Positions 7,443-15,126 of a stretch of 30,410 nucleotides of DNA are shown here, piece after piece. Under the pieces are notes generated by a model. It saw only the letters and a program-made list of their open reading frames with translations, ran no database searches and had not been told where the DNA came from. This stretch comes from Prevotella sp. UBA7594 (GTDB lineage: Bacteria; Bacteroidota; Bacteroidia; Bacteroidales; Bacteroidaceae), in contig DLKG01000067.1 of assembly GCA_002490315.1 (NCBI GenBank), forward strand, positions 1-30,410, in the 5' to 3' direction. Every line of letters begins with the position of its first letter. Position 1 is the stretch's first letter. Made by a program: the position numbers and the translations under genes.

Positions 7443-8684
7443 ATGAAACGATTTGAAAGAATTATTAGATATACAATACTGGCAGTTTTGCTGGTTATTT
7501 CCGCGGCAAACACGCAAGCTAACAGCAAGAGCAAAGCAGCGAGTCGGAACCCTGGTGACGACATCGAAATCAGCCTATTGACATGCGGTCCTCGCCAAAA
7601 CATCTATAGCCTTTACGGACACACGGCAATACGCTTTCGCAACATTGCAAACGGCACAGACCTTGCCATCAACTACGGTGTTTTCTCTTTCGACAAGCCA
7701 TTCTTTATCCTTAGATTTGTCTTCGGACTTACCGACTACGAGATGGGCATTGAGGACTTCCAGTATTTCCGTTCGGAATATGAAAGCACAGGATGCGGCG
7801 TGCGCCAGCAAGTGCTCAATCTGACCGCTGACGAAAAAGTGAAGATAGCACATGCACTGAGTCAGAACTACGAGCCTGACAACCGCGTCTACCGCTACAA
7901 TTATTTTTATGACAACTGCACGACTCGTGCAAGAGACATCATCCTCTCCGGAACAAACGGAACTATACGCTACGCCACCGACACGGCAAGCAGTTATCCT
8001 TCCTACCGTGAAATGACGCACGCCTACAACGAAAACCACCGATGGGCGAGATTCGGCAACGATCTATTGCTTGGCATCAAGGCTGATTTGCCCACGACGT
8101 TCAGCCAGCAGCAATTTCTGCCCGAACGCCTGTGCAACGACTTTGAGCACGCAAAGATTGTAGGAGCAGACGGGAAATCGCGTACTCTTGTAAAAGAATC
8201 TTATTGGGTGCTTGAACCTTCCGCAAGCCAAGCGATAGACGACAACATGCCGTCGCCAACATTATGTTTCTCCATTTACGCTTTGACAGTGCTATGCGCG
8301 GCTTGCGCTGAGTGGAAGAAGCGGCGTCCACTATGGTGGATGGAGGTTGTTACAATGTTGCCAACTGGCATTTGCGGCATAATTCTCTTTGCAATGCTGT
8401 TCTCACAACATCCGACAGTCAGCCTGAACTTGCAGATTTTACTGCTCAATCCATTCTGTGCCGTTTTCGTATGGCATGCCATTAAGAAGGAGAGAAAAGG
8501 AGAAATCAGCAGATGGAATTATGCCTGGACAGCATTAATCATTATGTTCCTCATAGGAGGACTTGTACAATCATACGCTGAAGGCATTACAATTGTGGCA
8601 CTATCTTTGCTATTAAGAAATATATTGATACTCTCCATTTGTCGCAAAGCGGCGAAAACAAATGCAATCAACAGACAAAAATGA
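7443..8684 (+). CDS. DUF4105 (Lnb N-terminal periplasmic-like) membrane protein
   Basis: A 413-residue protein with a signal peptide (cleavage near NTQA, residue 26). A DUF4105 domain follows (about 40-270) and four or five hydrophobic helices fill the C-terminal third (about 275-405). The domain keeps two conserved family signatures: YGHTAIRF with His60 and FYDNCTTRARD with Cys159. A His and Cys in this order resemble a permuted papain/NlpC-like site, but that is inference and no substrate is known. Its stop overlaps the start of the alkaline-phosphatase-fold gene (ATGA at 8681-8684), a sign of translational coupling and of shared function in the envelope. I use the ATG at 7443 rather than the GTG at 7416 because the signal peptide then begins normally with MKRFERII. 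Confidence 0.8.
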   Translation: MKRFERIIRYTILAVLLVISAANTQANSKSKAASRNPGDDIEISLLTCGPRQNIYSLYGHTAIRFRNIANGTDLAINYGVFSFDKPFFILRFVFGLTDYEMGIEDFQYFRSEYESTGCGVRQQVLNLTADEKVKIAHALSQNYEPDNRVYRYNYFYDNCTTRARDIILSGTNGTIRYATDTASSYPSYREMTHAYNENHRWARFGNDLLLGIKADLPTTFSQQQFLPERLCNDFEHAKIVGADGKSRTLVKESYWVLEPSASQAIDDNMPSPTLCFSIYALTVLCAACAEWKKRRPLWWMEVVTMLPTGICGIILFAMLFSQHPTVSLNLQILLLNPFCAVFVWHAIKKERKGEISRWNYAWTALIIMFLIGGLVQSYAEGITIVALSLLLRNILILSICRKAAKTNAINRQK

Positions 8685-10039
8685 ATAAATACATATACAC
8701 ACTCATAGCATTGGCGGCTCTTACAGGATTAGAACTCGATGCCCAAACCCTGCAACCAGCCCCACGCCTTGTAGTGAATATAACCATCGACCAACTGCGC
8801 ACCGACTACATAGAGCACTTTTCGCCGCTCTATGGCGAGGGAGGGTTTAGGAAACTTCTCCAAAAAGGTTGTGTCTATGAAGCGGCAAGCTACCCTTTCT
8901 CACCAGTAGACAGGGCATCAGCCATAGCTACAATTGCCACAGGCACTACCCCACACTACAATAATATTGTAGGCACAATGTGGCTTGACCGAAACACGTT
9001 ACGTCCCGTCTTCTGCACCGACGACGCCATCTACGGAACATCGCCGCAGAAAATCGCCACGACAACGGTCGGCGACGAACTGAAGATTTTTACTCGTGGA
9101 GCCGGACTCGTGTACTCCACAGCCAAAGAGAAAGACGCAGCCGTCATCTCGGCAGGACATGCCGCCGACGGAGCGTTTTGGCTCAACGACAAAACGGGAA
9201 GATGGACCACCTCCGACTACTACTCTAAGGGAGCCCAAGGATTTGTGCGCGCCTTCAACAGCCTCTCGCAAAAACGCACAGCTGGCGACAACGACGACGT
9301 AGCCGAATTGTCGGTGGCGTGCGTCAACGACATGGCGTTAGGACGCGACAACATCACTGACATGCTCTCCGTAACGCTGTCGGCAAAATGTGAGGACGTG
9401 ACACATTGGCAGACAGAGATGGAGATTGCCTATGTGCGTCTCGACCACACTCTCGCCTCTCTCATAAAGAGAATAGAAGATAAGGTAGGCAGTGGCAATG
9501 TGCTGTTTGTACTGACAAGCACAGGCTACACCGACGATGTGCAGCCCGATTACGAGCGCTTCCGTATTCCGACGGGCACCTTCTACATGAACCGCTCGTC
9601 AAACCTACTCAACATGTACCTCGGCGCCATTTTTGGGCAGGCGAAGTACGTGGAGACAACCTACCGCAACCAGATTTACCTCGACCATAAACTCATCGAG
9701 CAACGCCATCTCAGCTTCACCGACATCATGACGCGCTCGAAGGAACTGCTAGTACAGATGTCGGGCGTGCGCAATGTCTACGCAAGCCCGTACAGCCCTG
9801 CCGTCTCCGGCGACATAATGATAGAAACGGCTCCCGGATGGCAAATTATCAATGAAGATACTAAAGAGAATTACTTTTCACGTGCGGCTTTTGTTCCTTT
9901 CCCGATAATCCTGTATGGGACAGGCATAAAGGCAGAGCACATTGGGACACCAGCGACAGTGGACCGTATCGCGCCCACTATCGCCAAGGCAATACGCATA
10001 CGTGCCCCTAATGCTTGTTCTTCGGCACCACTGCAATAG
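8681..10039 (+). CDS. Alkaline-phosphatase-superfamily protein lacking catalytic residues (likely pseudo-phosphatase)
   Basis: A 452-residue exported protein (signal peptide cleaved near LDAQ, residue 22) with the fold of PafA-type type I phosphodiesterase/alkaline phosphatases. Fold landmarks are clear: NITIDQLRTDY (metal-ligand Asp37), ATIATGTTPHYNNIVGTMWLD, YVRLDHTLASL, FVPFPIILYG, and a C-terminal DRIAPTIAKAI..APNAC. The chemistry looks lost. The nucleophilic Thr of the TAPGHAT motif aligns with Arg78; the D-x-x-G-H metal site is replaced by CEDVT; the ADHG metal motif is replaced by STGY (280-283); and the His before VP is Phe. The frame is intact with normal codon use, so this is not simple decay. 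It overlaps the DUF4105 stop by 4 bp. The family call is firm; lack of activity is inferred from motif alignment by eye. Confidence 0.8.
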   Translation: MNKYIYTLIALAALTGLELDAQTLQPAPRLVVNITIDQLRTDYIEHFSPLYGEGGFRKLLQKGCVYEAASYPFSPVDRASAIATIATGTTPHYNNIVGTMWLDRNTLRPVFCTDDAIYGTSPQKIATTTVGDELKIFTRGAGLVYSTAKEKDAAVISAGHAADGAFWLNDKTGRWTTSDYYSKGAQGFVRAFNSLSQKRTAGDNDDVAELSVACVNDMALGRDNITDMLSVTLSAKCEDVTHWQTEMEIAYVRLDHTLASLIKRIEDKVGSGNVLFVLTSTGYTDDVQPDYERFRIPTGTFYMNRSSNLLNMYLGAIFGQAKYVETTYRNQIYLDHKLIEQRHLSFTDIMTRSKELLVQMSGVRNVYASPYSPAVSGDIMIETAPGWQIINEDTKENYFSRAAFVPFPIILYGTGIKAEHIGTPATVDRIAPTIAKAIRIRAPNACSSAPLQ

Positions 10040-10196
10040 CCTGTAGAGCCCTTTAAAAGCGGACAGACCTGTCATTTATGGCGGACATTTGCAGTCAAAC
10101 ACCAATTTGAAGTGTTATAATGGTGCTAATTGGAAAAAAATTAGTAATTTTACACCCATATTAATAACAAGCATAAAAATAAAAACAAAATACACA

Positions 10197-13100
10197 ATGA
10201 ATTTCAACAAATTTCTCCAGTCATTGTTTGGCAACAAGTCATCTAAGGACATGAAGCTCATCCAGCCACTTGTGGACAAAGTGAAGGAAGCCTATCCTGA
10301 GATAAAGAAGCTGAGCAACGACGAACTGCGTGCACGCACAAAACAGCTCCAGCAGTATGTACAGGATTCTGCTAAGGAGCAGAAGGAAAAAATCGCCGAG
10401 CTTAAGGCAAAAATTGAGGAAACTCCGATTGACGAGCGCGAGGGCATCTTCAACGCCATTGACAAATTAGAGAAAGAAGTGCTCGACATATATGAAAAGG
10501 CTCTTGACGAGGTTATGCCCGTCGCTTTCTCTATCGTCAAGGACACAGCCCGCCGCTTCGCAGAAAACGAGGAAACCATAGTAACGGCGACTGACTTCGA
10601 CCGCGAACTTGCAGCCAACCCGAAGAACGACTTCATCACTATCGACGGTGACAAGGCTATATACCACAATCACTGGACAGCAGGCGGCAACGACTTGAAA
10701 TGGGAGATGGTTCACTACGACGTGCAGCTTTTCGGAGGTATCGTTCTGCATCAAGGCAAGATTGCCGAGATGGCAACTGGTGAGGGTAAGACTCTTGTGT
10801 CTACACTCCCTGTTTTCCTCAACGCATTGACGGGTAATGGCGTACACGTCGTTACCGTCAACGACTACCTTGCTAAACGTGACTCTGAGTGGATGGGACC
10901 GCTCTATATGTTCAACGGCCTGTCTGTTGACTGCATCGACAAGCACCGTCCGAACTCGCCAGAGCGCCGCAAGGCTTACATGGCAGACATCACCTTCGGT
11001 ACCAACAACGAGTTTGGTTTCGACTATCTGCGCGACAACATGGCAATTTCTCCTGCCGACCTCGTGCAGCGCAAGCACAACTATGCCATCGTCGACGAGG
11101 TCGACTCCGTGCTTATCGACGACGCCCGCACCCCGCTCATCATCTCCGGTCCTGTTGCAAAGGGCGACGACCAAATGTTTGAAGAGTATCAGCCGCTTGT
11201 TGAGCGCTTGGTAGACGTTCAGCGCCGTCTCGCAACACAATATCTTGCAGAAGCAAAGCAGCTCATCTCTGAAGGACAAAAGAACAACGACCAGAAGAAG
11301 CTCGACGAGGGTTTTCTCGCTCTCTATCGTTCACACAAGGCTCTGCCGAAGAACAAGCCGCTCATCAAGTACCTTTCAGAAGAGGGCATCAAGGCTGGTA
11401 TGCTCAAGACAGAGGAGTACTACATGGAGAACAACAACCGACGAATGCCTGAGGCTATAGAACCGCTTTACTTCGTTGTTGACGAGAAACTGAACAGTTG
11501 CGACCTTACAGACAAGGGAACGGCATGGCTCTCCAACCAGGTACACGACAACGAGCTCTTCGTACTTCCCGACATCACCTCGGAACTCTCTGCTCTTGAG
11601 AACGAAAAGGACCTTGACGAGCAACAGCGTCTCGACAAGAAGGACGACTTGCTCAACCATTATGCTGTGCAGTCAGAGCGCGTCCATACCTTACAGCAGT
11701 TGCTGAAGGCTTACACAATGTTCAACAAGGACGACGAATACGTTGTCATTGACGGTGAAGTTAAGATCGTTGACGAGCAGACTGGACGTATCATGGAAGG
11801 TCGCCGTTGGAGCGACGGTCTGCATCAGGCAGTGGAAGCCAAGGAACACGTTAAAGTAGAGGCTGCCACACAGACTTTTGCCACCATCACCCTTCAGAAC
11901 TATTTCCGTATGTACCACAAACTTTCAGGTATGACGGGTACAGCTTCTACAGAGGCAGGAGAGTTTTGGGACATCTATAAGCTCGACGTGGTAGAGATTC
12001 CTACCAACCGTCCTGTTCTCCGCAAGGACCTTGACGACCGTGTATACAAGACCGCTCGTGAGAAATACGCTGCTGTTATCGACGAAATCGTCGAGATGCG
12101 CAACAGCGGACGCCCAGTACTTGTCGGCACAACATCCGTTGAGATTTCCGAGCTTATTTCCAAGATGCTCACCATGCGCAAGATTCCTCATCAGGTGCTC
12201 AATGCCAAACTTCACAAGAAGGAGGCCGACATTGTGGCTGAGGCAGGTCGCAGTACAAAGGGTATGGTAGAGATAACGGAAGAGGATGGAAGCAAGCACT
12301 ATGAGGAGCGTATGCTCGGTGCCGTAACAATCGCCACCAACATGGCAGGTCGTGGTACCGATATTAAGCTTACTCCGGAGGTAAAGGCTGCGGGCGGTCT
12401 TGCCATCATCGGCACAGAGCGCCACGAGAGCCGTCGTGTCGACCGCCAGCTTCGTGGTCGTGCAGGTCGTCAAGGCGACCCGGGCAGCTCCGTATTCTAT
12501 GTTTCGCTTGAAGACAAACTCATGCGTCTGTTCGCTTCCGAGCGCATCGCAAGCCTTATGGACCGTCTCGGCTTCAAGGAAGGCGACCGCATCGAGAATC
12601 CGATGATTTCCAAGAGCATCGAGCGCGCACAGAAGAAGGTGGAAGAAAACAACTTCGGTATACGTAAGCACTTGCTTGAATACGACGACGTAATGAACAA
12701 GCAACGTACCGTTATCTATGAGAAGCGCCGCCACGCCCTTATGGGTGAGCGTATTGGCATGGACATCACCAATGTAATCTGGGACCGTGTGGTTAACATC
12801 ATTGAGACCAACGACTACGAGGGTTGCCGTGAGCAGTTCCTCAAGATTCTTGCAATGGAGTGTCCGTTCACTGCCGAGGAATTCGACAACACAAAGCGTG
12901 AGGACCTCGAAGAGCGCGCATTCCAAAGCGCAATGGCTTCATTCAAGCGCAAGACCGATCGCATTGAGTCGGTGGCTTGGCCTATCATCAAGGAGGTGGA
13001 GGAGAACCAGGGCGCTATCTACGAGCGCATCATGGTGCCCGTCACCGACGGCAAGCGCGTTTACAACATCCCGTGCAACCTCAAGGAGGCTTACCGTACA

Positions 13101-13586
13101 GAGGGCAAGGACGTCGTGAAGCAGTTTGAGCGTGTCATCATGCTGCACATCATTGACGACTGCTGGAAAGAGAATCTGCGACAGCTCGACGAGTTGCGCC
13201 ACAGTGTACAGAACGCGTCCTACGAGCAGAAAGATCCGTTGCTTATCTTCAAGCTTGAGAGTGCTAAGTTGTTCGACTCTATGGTGAACGACATGAACAA
13301 CCGCATCGCATCTATCCTCACACGTGGTCAGATACCAGAGATGCAGCAACAGAACGAGGTGCGTGAGGCTGCTCCCGAGGAGCACACGCAACGTCGCGGC
13401 TACACAGAGGAGAAAGAAGAACTCGACGAGGACGGTCAGCGTGCAGCTGCATCGCAGGACACCCGCGACAACTCTGAGGCCAACCATACGCCTATTGTTA
13501 AGGAAAATACTCCACGACGCAATGACCCGTGCCCTTGCGGAAGCGGAAAGAAGTTCAAAGATTGCCATGGCAAAGGTCTTGAATAA
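10197..13586 (+). CDS. secA: SecA, preprotein translocase ATPase
   Basis: A 1129-residue SecA, the motor that drives unfolded preproteins through SecYEG. The Walker A motif GEGKT has Lys198. The DEAD-like box [20 protein letters not shown] follows, then the preprotein-crosslinking region and the second helicase domain with [10 protein letters not shown] and the [15 protein letters not shown] arginine-finger motif. The C-terminus carries a zinc-binding SEC-C tail, [14 protein letters not shown]. It is longer than E. coli SecA (901 residues), partly because of an insertion near residues 340-500, as is usual in Bacteroidetes. The start at 10197 gives the standard N-terminus, [15 protein letters not shown] weak promoter-like TAATTTTA lies at 10145-10152, and a strong terminator follows at 13627-13676. 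The 157-bp gap from the phosphatase-like gene suggests separate transcription. Confidence 0.97.
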   Translation: MNFNKFLQSLFGNKSSKDMKLIQPLVDKVKEAYPEIKKLSNDELRARTKQLQQYVQDSAKEQKEKIAELKAKIEETPIDEREGIFNAIDKLEKEVLDIYEKALDEVMPVAFSIVKDTARRFAENEETIVTATDFDRELAANPKNDFITIDGDKAIYHNHWTAGGNDLKWEMVHYDVQLFGGIVLHQGKIAEMATGEGKTLVSTLPVFLNALTGNGVHVVTVNDYLAKRDSEWMGPLYMFNGLSVDCIDKHRPNSPERRKAYMADITFGTNNEFGFDYLRDNMAISPADLVQRKHNYAIVDEVDSVLIDDARTPLIISGPVAKGDDQMFEEYQPLVERLVDVQRRLATQYLAEAKQLISEGQKNNDQKKLDEGFLALYRSHKALPKNKPLIKYLSEEGIKAGMLKTEEYYMENNNRRMPEAIEPLYFVVDEKLNSCDLTDKGTAWLSNQVHDNELFVLPDITSELSALENEKDLDEQQRLDKKDDLLNHYAVQSERVHTLQQLLKAYTMFNKDDEYVVIDGEVKIVDEQTGRIMEGRRWSDGLHQAVEAKEHVKVEAATQTFATITLQNYFRMYHKLSGMTGTASTEAGEFWDIYKLDVVEIPTNRPVLRKDLDDRVYKTAREKYAAVIDEIVEMRNSGRPVLVGTTSVEISELISKMLTMRKIPHQVLNAKLHKKEADIVAEAGRSTKGMVEITEEDGSKHYEERMLGAVTIATNMAGRGTDIKLTPEVKAAGGLAIIGTERHESRRVDRQLRGRAGRQGDPGSSVFYVSLEDKLMRLFASERIASLMDRLGFKEGDRIENPMISKSIERAQKKVEENNFGIRKHLLEYDDVMNKQRTVIYEKRRHALMGERIGMDITNVIWDRVVNIIETNDYEGCREQFLKILAMECPFTAEEFDNTKREDLEERAFQSAMASFKRKTDRIESVAWPIIKEVEENQGAIYERIMVPVTDGKRVYNIPCNLKEAYRTEGKDVVKQFERVIMLHIIDDCWKENLRQLDELRHSVQNASYEQKDPLLIFKLESAKLFDSMVNDMNNRIASILTRGQIPEMQQQNEVREAAPEEHTQRRGYTEEKEELDEDGQRAAASQDTRDNSEANHTPIVKENTPRRNDPCPCGSGKKFKDCHGKGLE

Positions 13587-13626
13587 TATTTAGCGTTGCC
13601 ACTTGTGGCACGCCACACACATAGGG

Positions 13627-13676
13627 AATCCCGTCAAAAAGCTTATTCACATAATGCTTTTTGACGGGATTTTTGT
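13627..13676 (+). terminator. Rho-independent terminator of secA
   Basis: Arms at 13627-13642 and 13656-13671 pair perfectly over 16 bp around a 13-nt loop, and the stem is followed by a T-rich tract (13670-13674). It lies 40 nt after the secA stop. The hairpin's T-tract runs straight into the next promoter. Confidence 0.88.
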
Positions 13677-13683
13677 AACTTTG
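13676..13683 (+). promoter_or_regulatory. -7 promoter element of the FetA/FetB-like pair
   Basis: TAACTTTG, followed by CA, is a textbook Bacteroidetes -7 element. It predicts a start near 13690 and a 17-nt leader to the ATG at 13707. It directly follows the secA terminator, so the pair is probably expressed independently of secA. Confidence 0.65.
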
Positions 13684-13706
13684 CAATCAAAACAAAAGAA
13701 CAGAGA

Positions 13707-14324
13707 ATGACAATAGAGATGAAAAACGCGGCAATGGAAAGCCCTTCAGGACTGCTTTTCCATAACGTTTCATTCTGCGTTTGCGGAGGAGAAATTGCTT
13801 GCGTCAGCGGAGAAAGTCAGCGCACCAATATGCTTATGCAGGCACTTGCTGGACTTCAGCCACTCAAGGAGGGATTTGTAAGCATTGACGGCGAACCAAT
13901 GCAAAACTTCGCTCTCCCCTATTTTCGCCGTAGCATAGCGTATGTTCCATCAGCCGACAATCTCCCGGAAGAATCCACTCAAGACGTCGTGCGTGAACTA
14001 TCCGCCATGAGAGCCAACAAATTTCGCTCTTTCCCACAAGACACGCTGCGTGAGGAGATGGCTAAACTCAAGGTTGGCAAAGAGCAACTTAAAAGAGGCA
14101 TTGCAAGCGACAGAGCGGTAGGACAACGTGCCGCCATTGCCATTGCCAGACTGATGAAGCGCCCTATAATGCTTCTCGTTAGCCCCACATCAAAGCAAAG
14201 TCATGAAGGAGCAGAACTGATTGCCGAATACATTGTCCGCCAAAAACAATCTTGCACAGCCATCGTTGTATCGACAAACGATGCTGCACTATTGTCTATA
14301 TGCGACAAAAGTATAGAGATTTAA
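13707..14324 (+). CDS. FetA-like ABC ATPase subunit with all nucleotide-binding motifs degenerate (pseudo-ATPase)
   Basis: A 205-residue protein with the overall layout of a short ABC ATP-binding subunit, best matched to FetA/YbbL because its partner is FetB-like. Landmarks remain: GGEIACVSG (28-35), ALAGLQP (46-52), FRRSIAYVP (73-81), QRAAIAIARLMKRP (140-153) and PTS (160-162). Every ATP motif is altered. The Walker A segment GESQRTNM (35-42) has no Lys and is one residue short. The Q-loop Gln is Ser82. LSGGQ is RAVGQ (136-140). The Walker B Asp is Val158 and the catalytic Glu is Ser159. The switch His is Thr190. The frame is uninterrupted. It precedes the permease by 24 bp. ATP binding therefore looks very unlikely; a structural or regulatory role is possible. 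Confidence 0.8.
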   Translation: MTIEMKNAAMESPSGLLFHNVSFCVCGGEIACVSGESQRTNMLMQALAGLQPLKEGFVSIDGEPMQNFALPYFRRSIAYVPSADNLPEESTQDVVRELSAMRANKFRSFPQDTLREEMAKLKVGKEQLKRGIASDRAVGQRAAIAIARLMKRPIMLLVSPTSKQSHEGAELIAEYIVRQKQSCTAIVVSTNDAALLSICDKSIEI

Positions 14325-14348
14325 ATAATTTTTGATAGTTAACAAGAT

Positions 14349-15110
14349 ATGAATATATTGTTAGTATTGGCCATTGGGCTCTTTTTCATCCTTGCTTCGT
14401 TGCTCATTGCACGAGGAATAGGTATTGGCATAAGTGGAAAACTTGTGAAACCATTGTTGTATATGCCACTGAAAGCCGGCACTCTCGCATACATTGTCTA
14501 TTGGCTACTGCAATGGAACAATGTATGGCTCGATGGTCTGTTCCTAATATTACTCGTTGCGGCAGCCGTCTTCTCCGTTTTGATAAGCAGCCGTCTTCTG
14601 ACACGCAATAGTATGTTGCCGGTAGCAACAGGGCTTCTTGTGTCACTGGTGCTCACTGGCGGATGTATGCTATTACTGCATATCGTGTCGTATGGAACGT
14701 TCAGCTCCCGCTATATGCTTCCTACGGCAGCCATCCTGCTGTCATGCACGTCAGAGTCACTCGCAAAATCGCTCGCCATGTACTATGCAGGCTTACGCAA
14801 TCATAGCCAACTCTTCCATTATCTCCTCGCGAGCGGTGCGACACGCAGAGAGGCATTACGCTATCTTGCACGCCGCGCAGTGGCACTGTCGCTAACGCAA
14901 AGTGCCCGTTCAATGAGCATGGTTGGCATCATTGGTTCGGGCACTGTGCTGATGTGGTCGCTTATAGCAGGAGGTATGAACGTCATCGACGCTTTGTCTT
15001 TGCAGGTTCTCCTCGTGCTTGGCGTGATGTGTTCGTCAATTGTAGCTCTCGTCGTTACGATGGCCGTGGCACGCAGATACTCTCTCGACGACTATGGCCG
15101 CAACGCTTAG
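14349..15110 (+). CDS. FetB-like (UPF0014) ABC permease, divergent
   Basis: A 253-residue polytopic protein with about seven hydrophobic helices and the UPF0014/FetB layout. FetA-FetB in E. coli is linked to iron export. Recognisable family segments are RYMLPTAAILL, the cytoplasmic coupling-helix region LASGATRREALRYLARRA, SARSMSMVGIIG, and a final helix ending VARRYSLDDYG. The family signature after SM-V-GI (LPGMMTGQIL) is replaced by SGTVLMWSLI, and the NSMN segment in the central helix is replaced by CTSES. It follows the degenerate ATPase by 24 bp and ends 16 bp before the convergent T9SS-secreted protein. Whether it still transports metal is uncertain. A membrane scaffold or an altered transporter using another ATPase are alternatives. 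Confidence 0.75.
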   Translation: MNILLVLAIGLFFILASLLIARGIGIGISGKLVKPLLYMPLKAGTLAYIVYWLLQWNNVWLDGLFLILLVAAAVFSVLISSRLLTRNSMLPVATGLLVSLVLTGGCMLLLHIVSYGTFSSRYMLPTAAILLSCTSESLAKSLAMYYAGLRNHSQLFHYLLASGATRREALRYLARRAVALSLTQSARSMSMVGIIGSGTVLMWSLIAGGMNVIDALSLQVLLVLGVMCSSIVALVVTMAVARRYSLDDYGRNA

Positions 15111-15126
15111 TTGCAGCCATTGCCAA

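Noticed and set aside
10467..11279. 270-codon open frame on the - strand inside secA
   Set aside because: Antisense to a highly conserved gene; its composition reflects secA codon use and no recognisable domain appears.
11925..12926. 333-codon open frame on the - strand inside secA
   Set aside because: Long, but wholly antisense to the SecA helicase and scaffold regions; Val/Leu/His-rich composition is typical of a shadow frame.
13707..15110. FetA/FetB-like pair as a pseudogene or sequencing-error artefact
   Set aside because: Both frames are uninterrupted, have normal lengths, a consensus promoter and tight spacing, and the altered motifs are substitutions rather than frameshifts.
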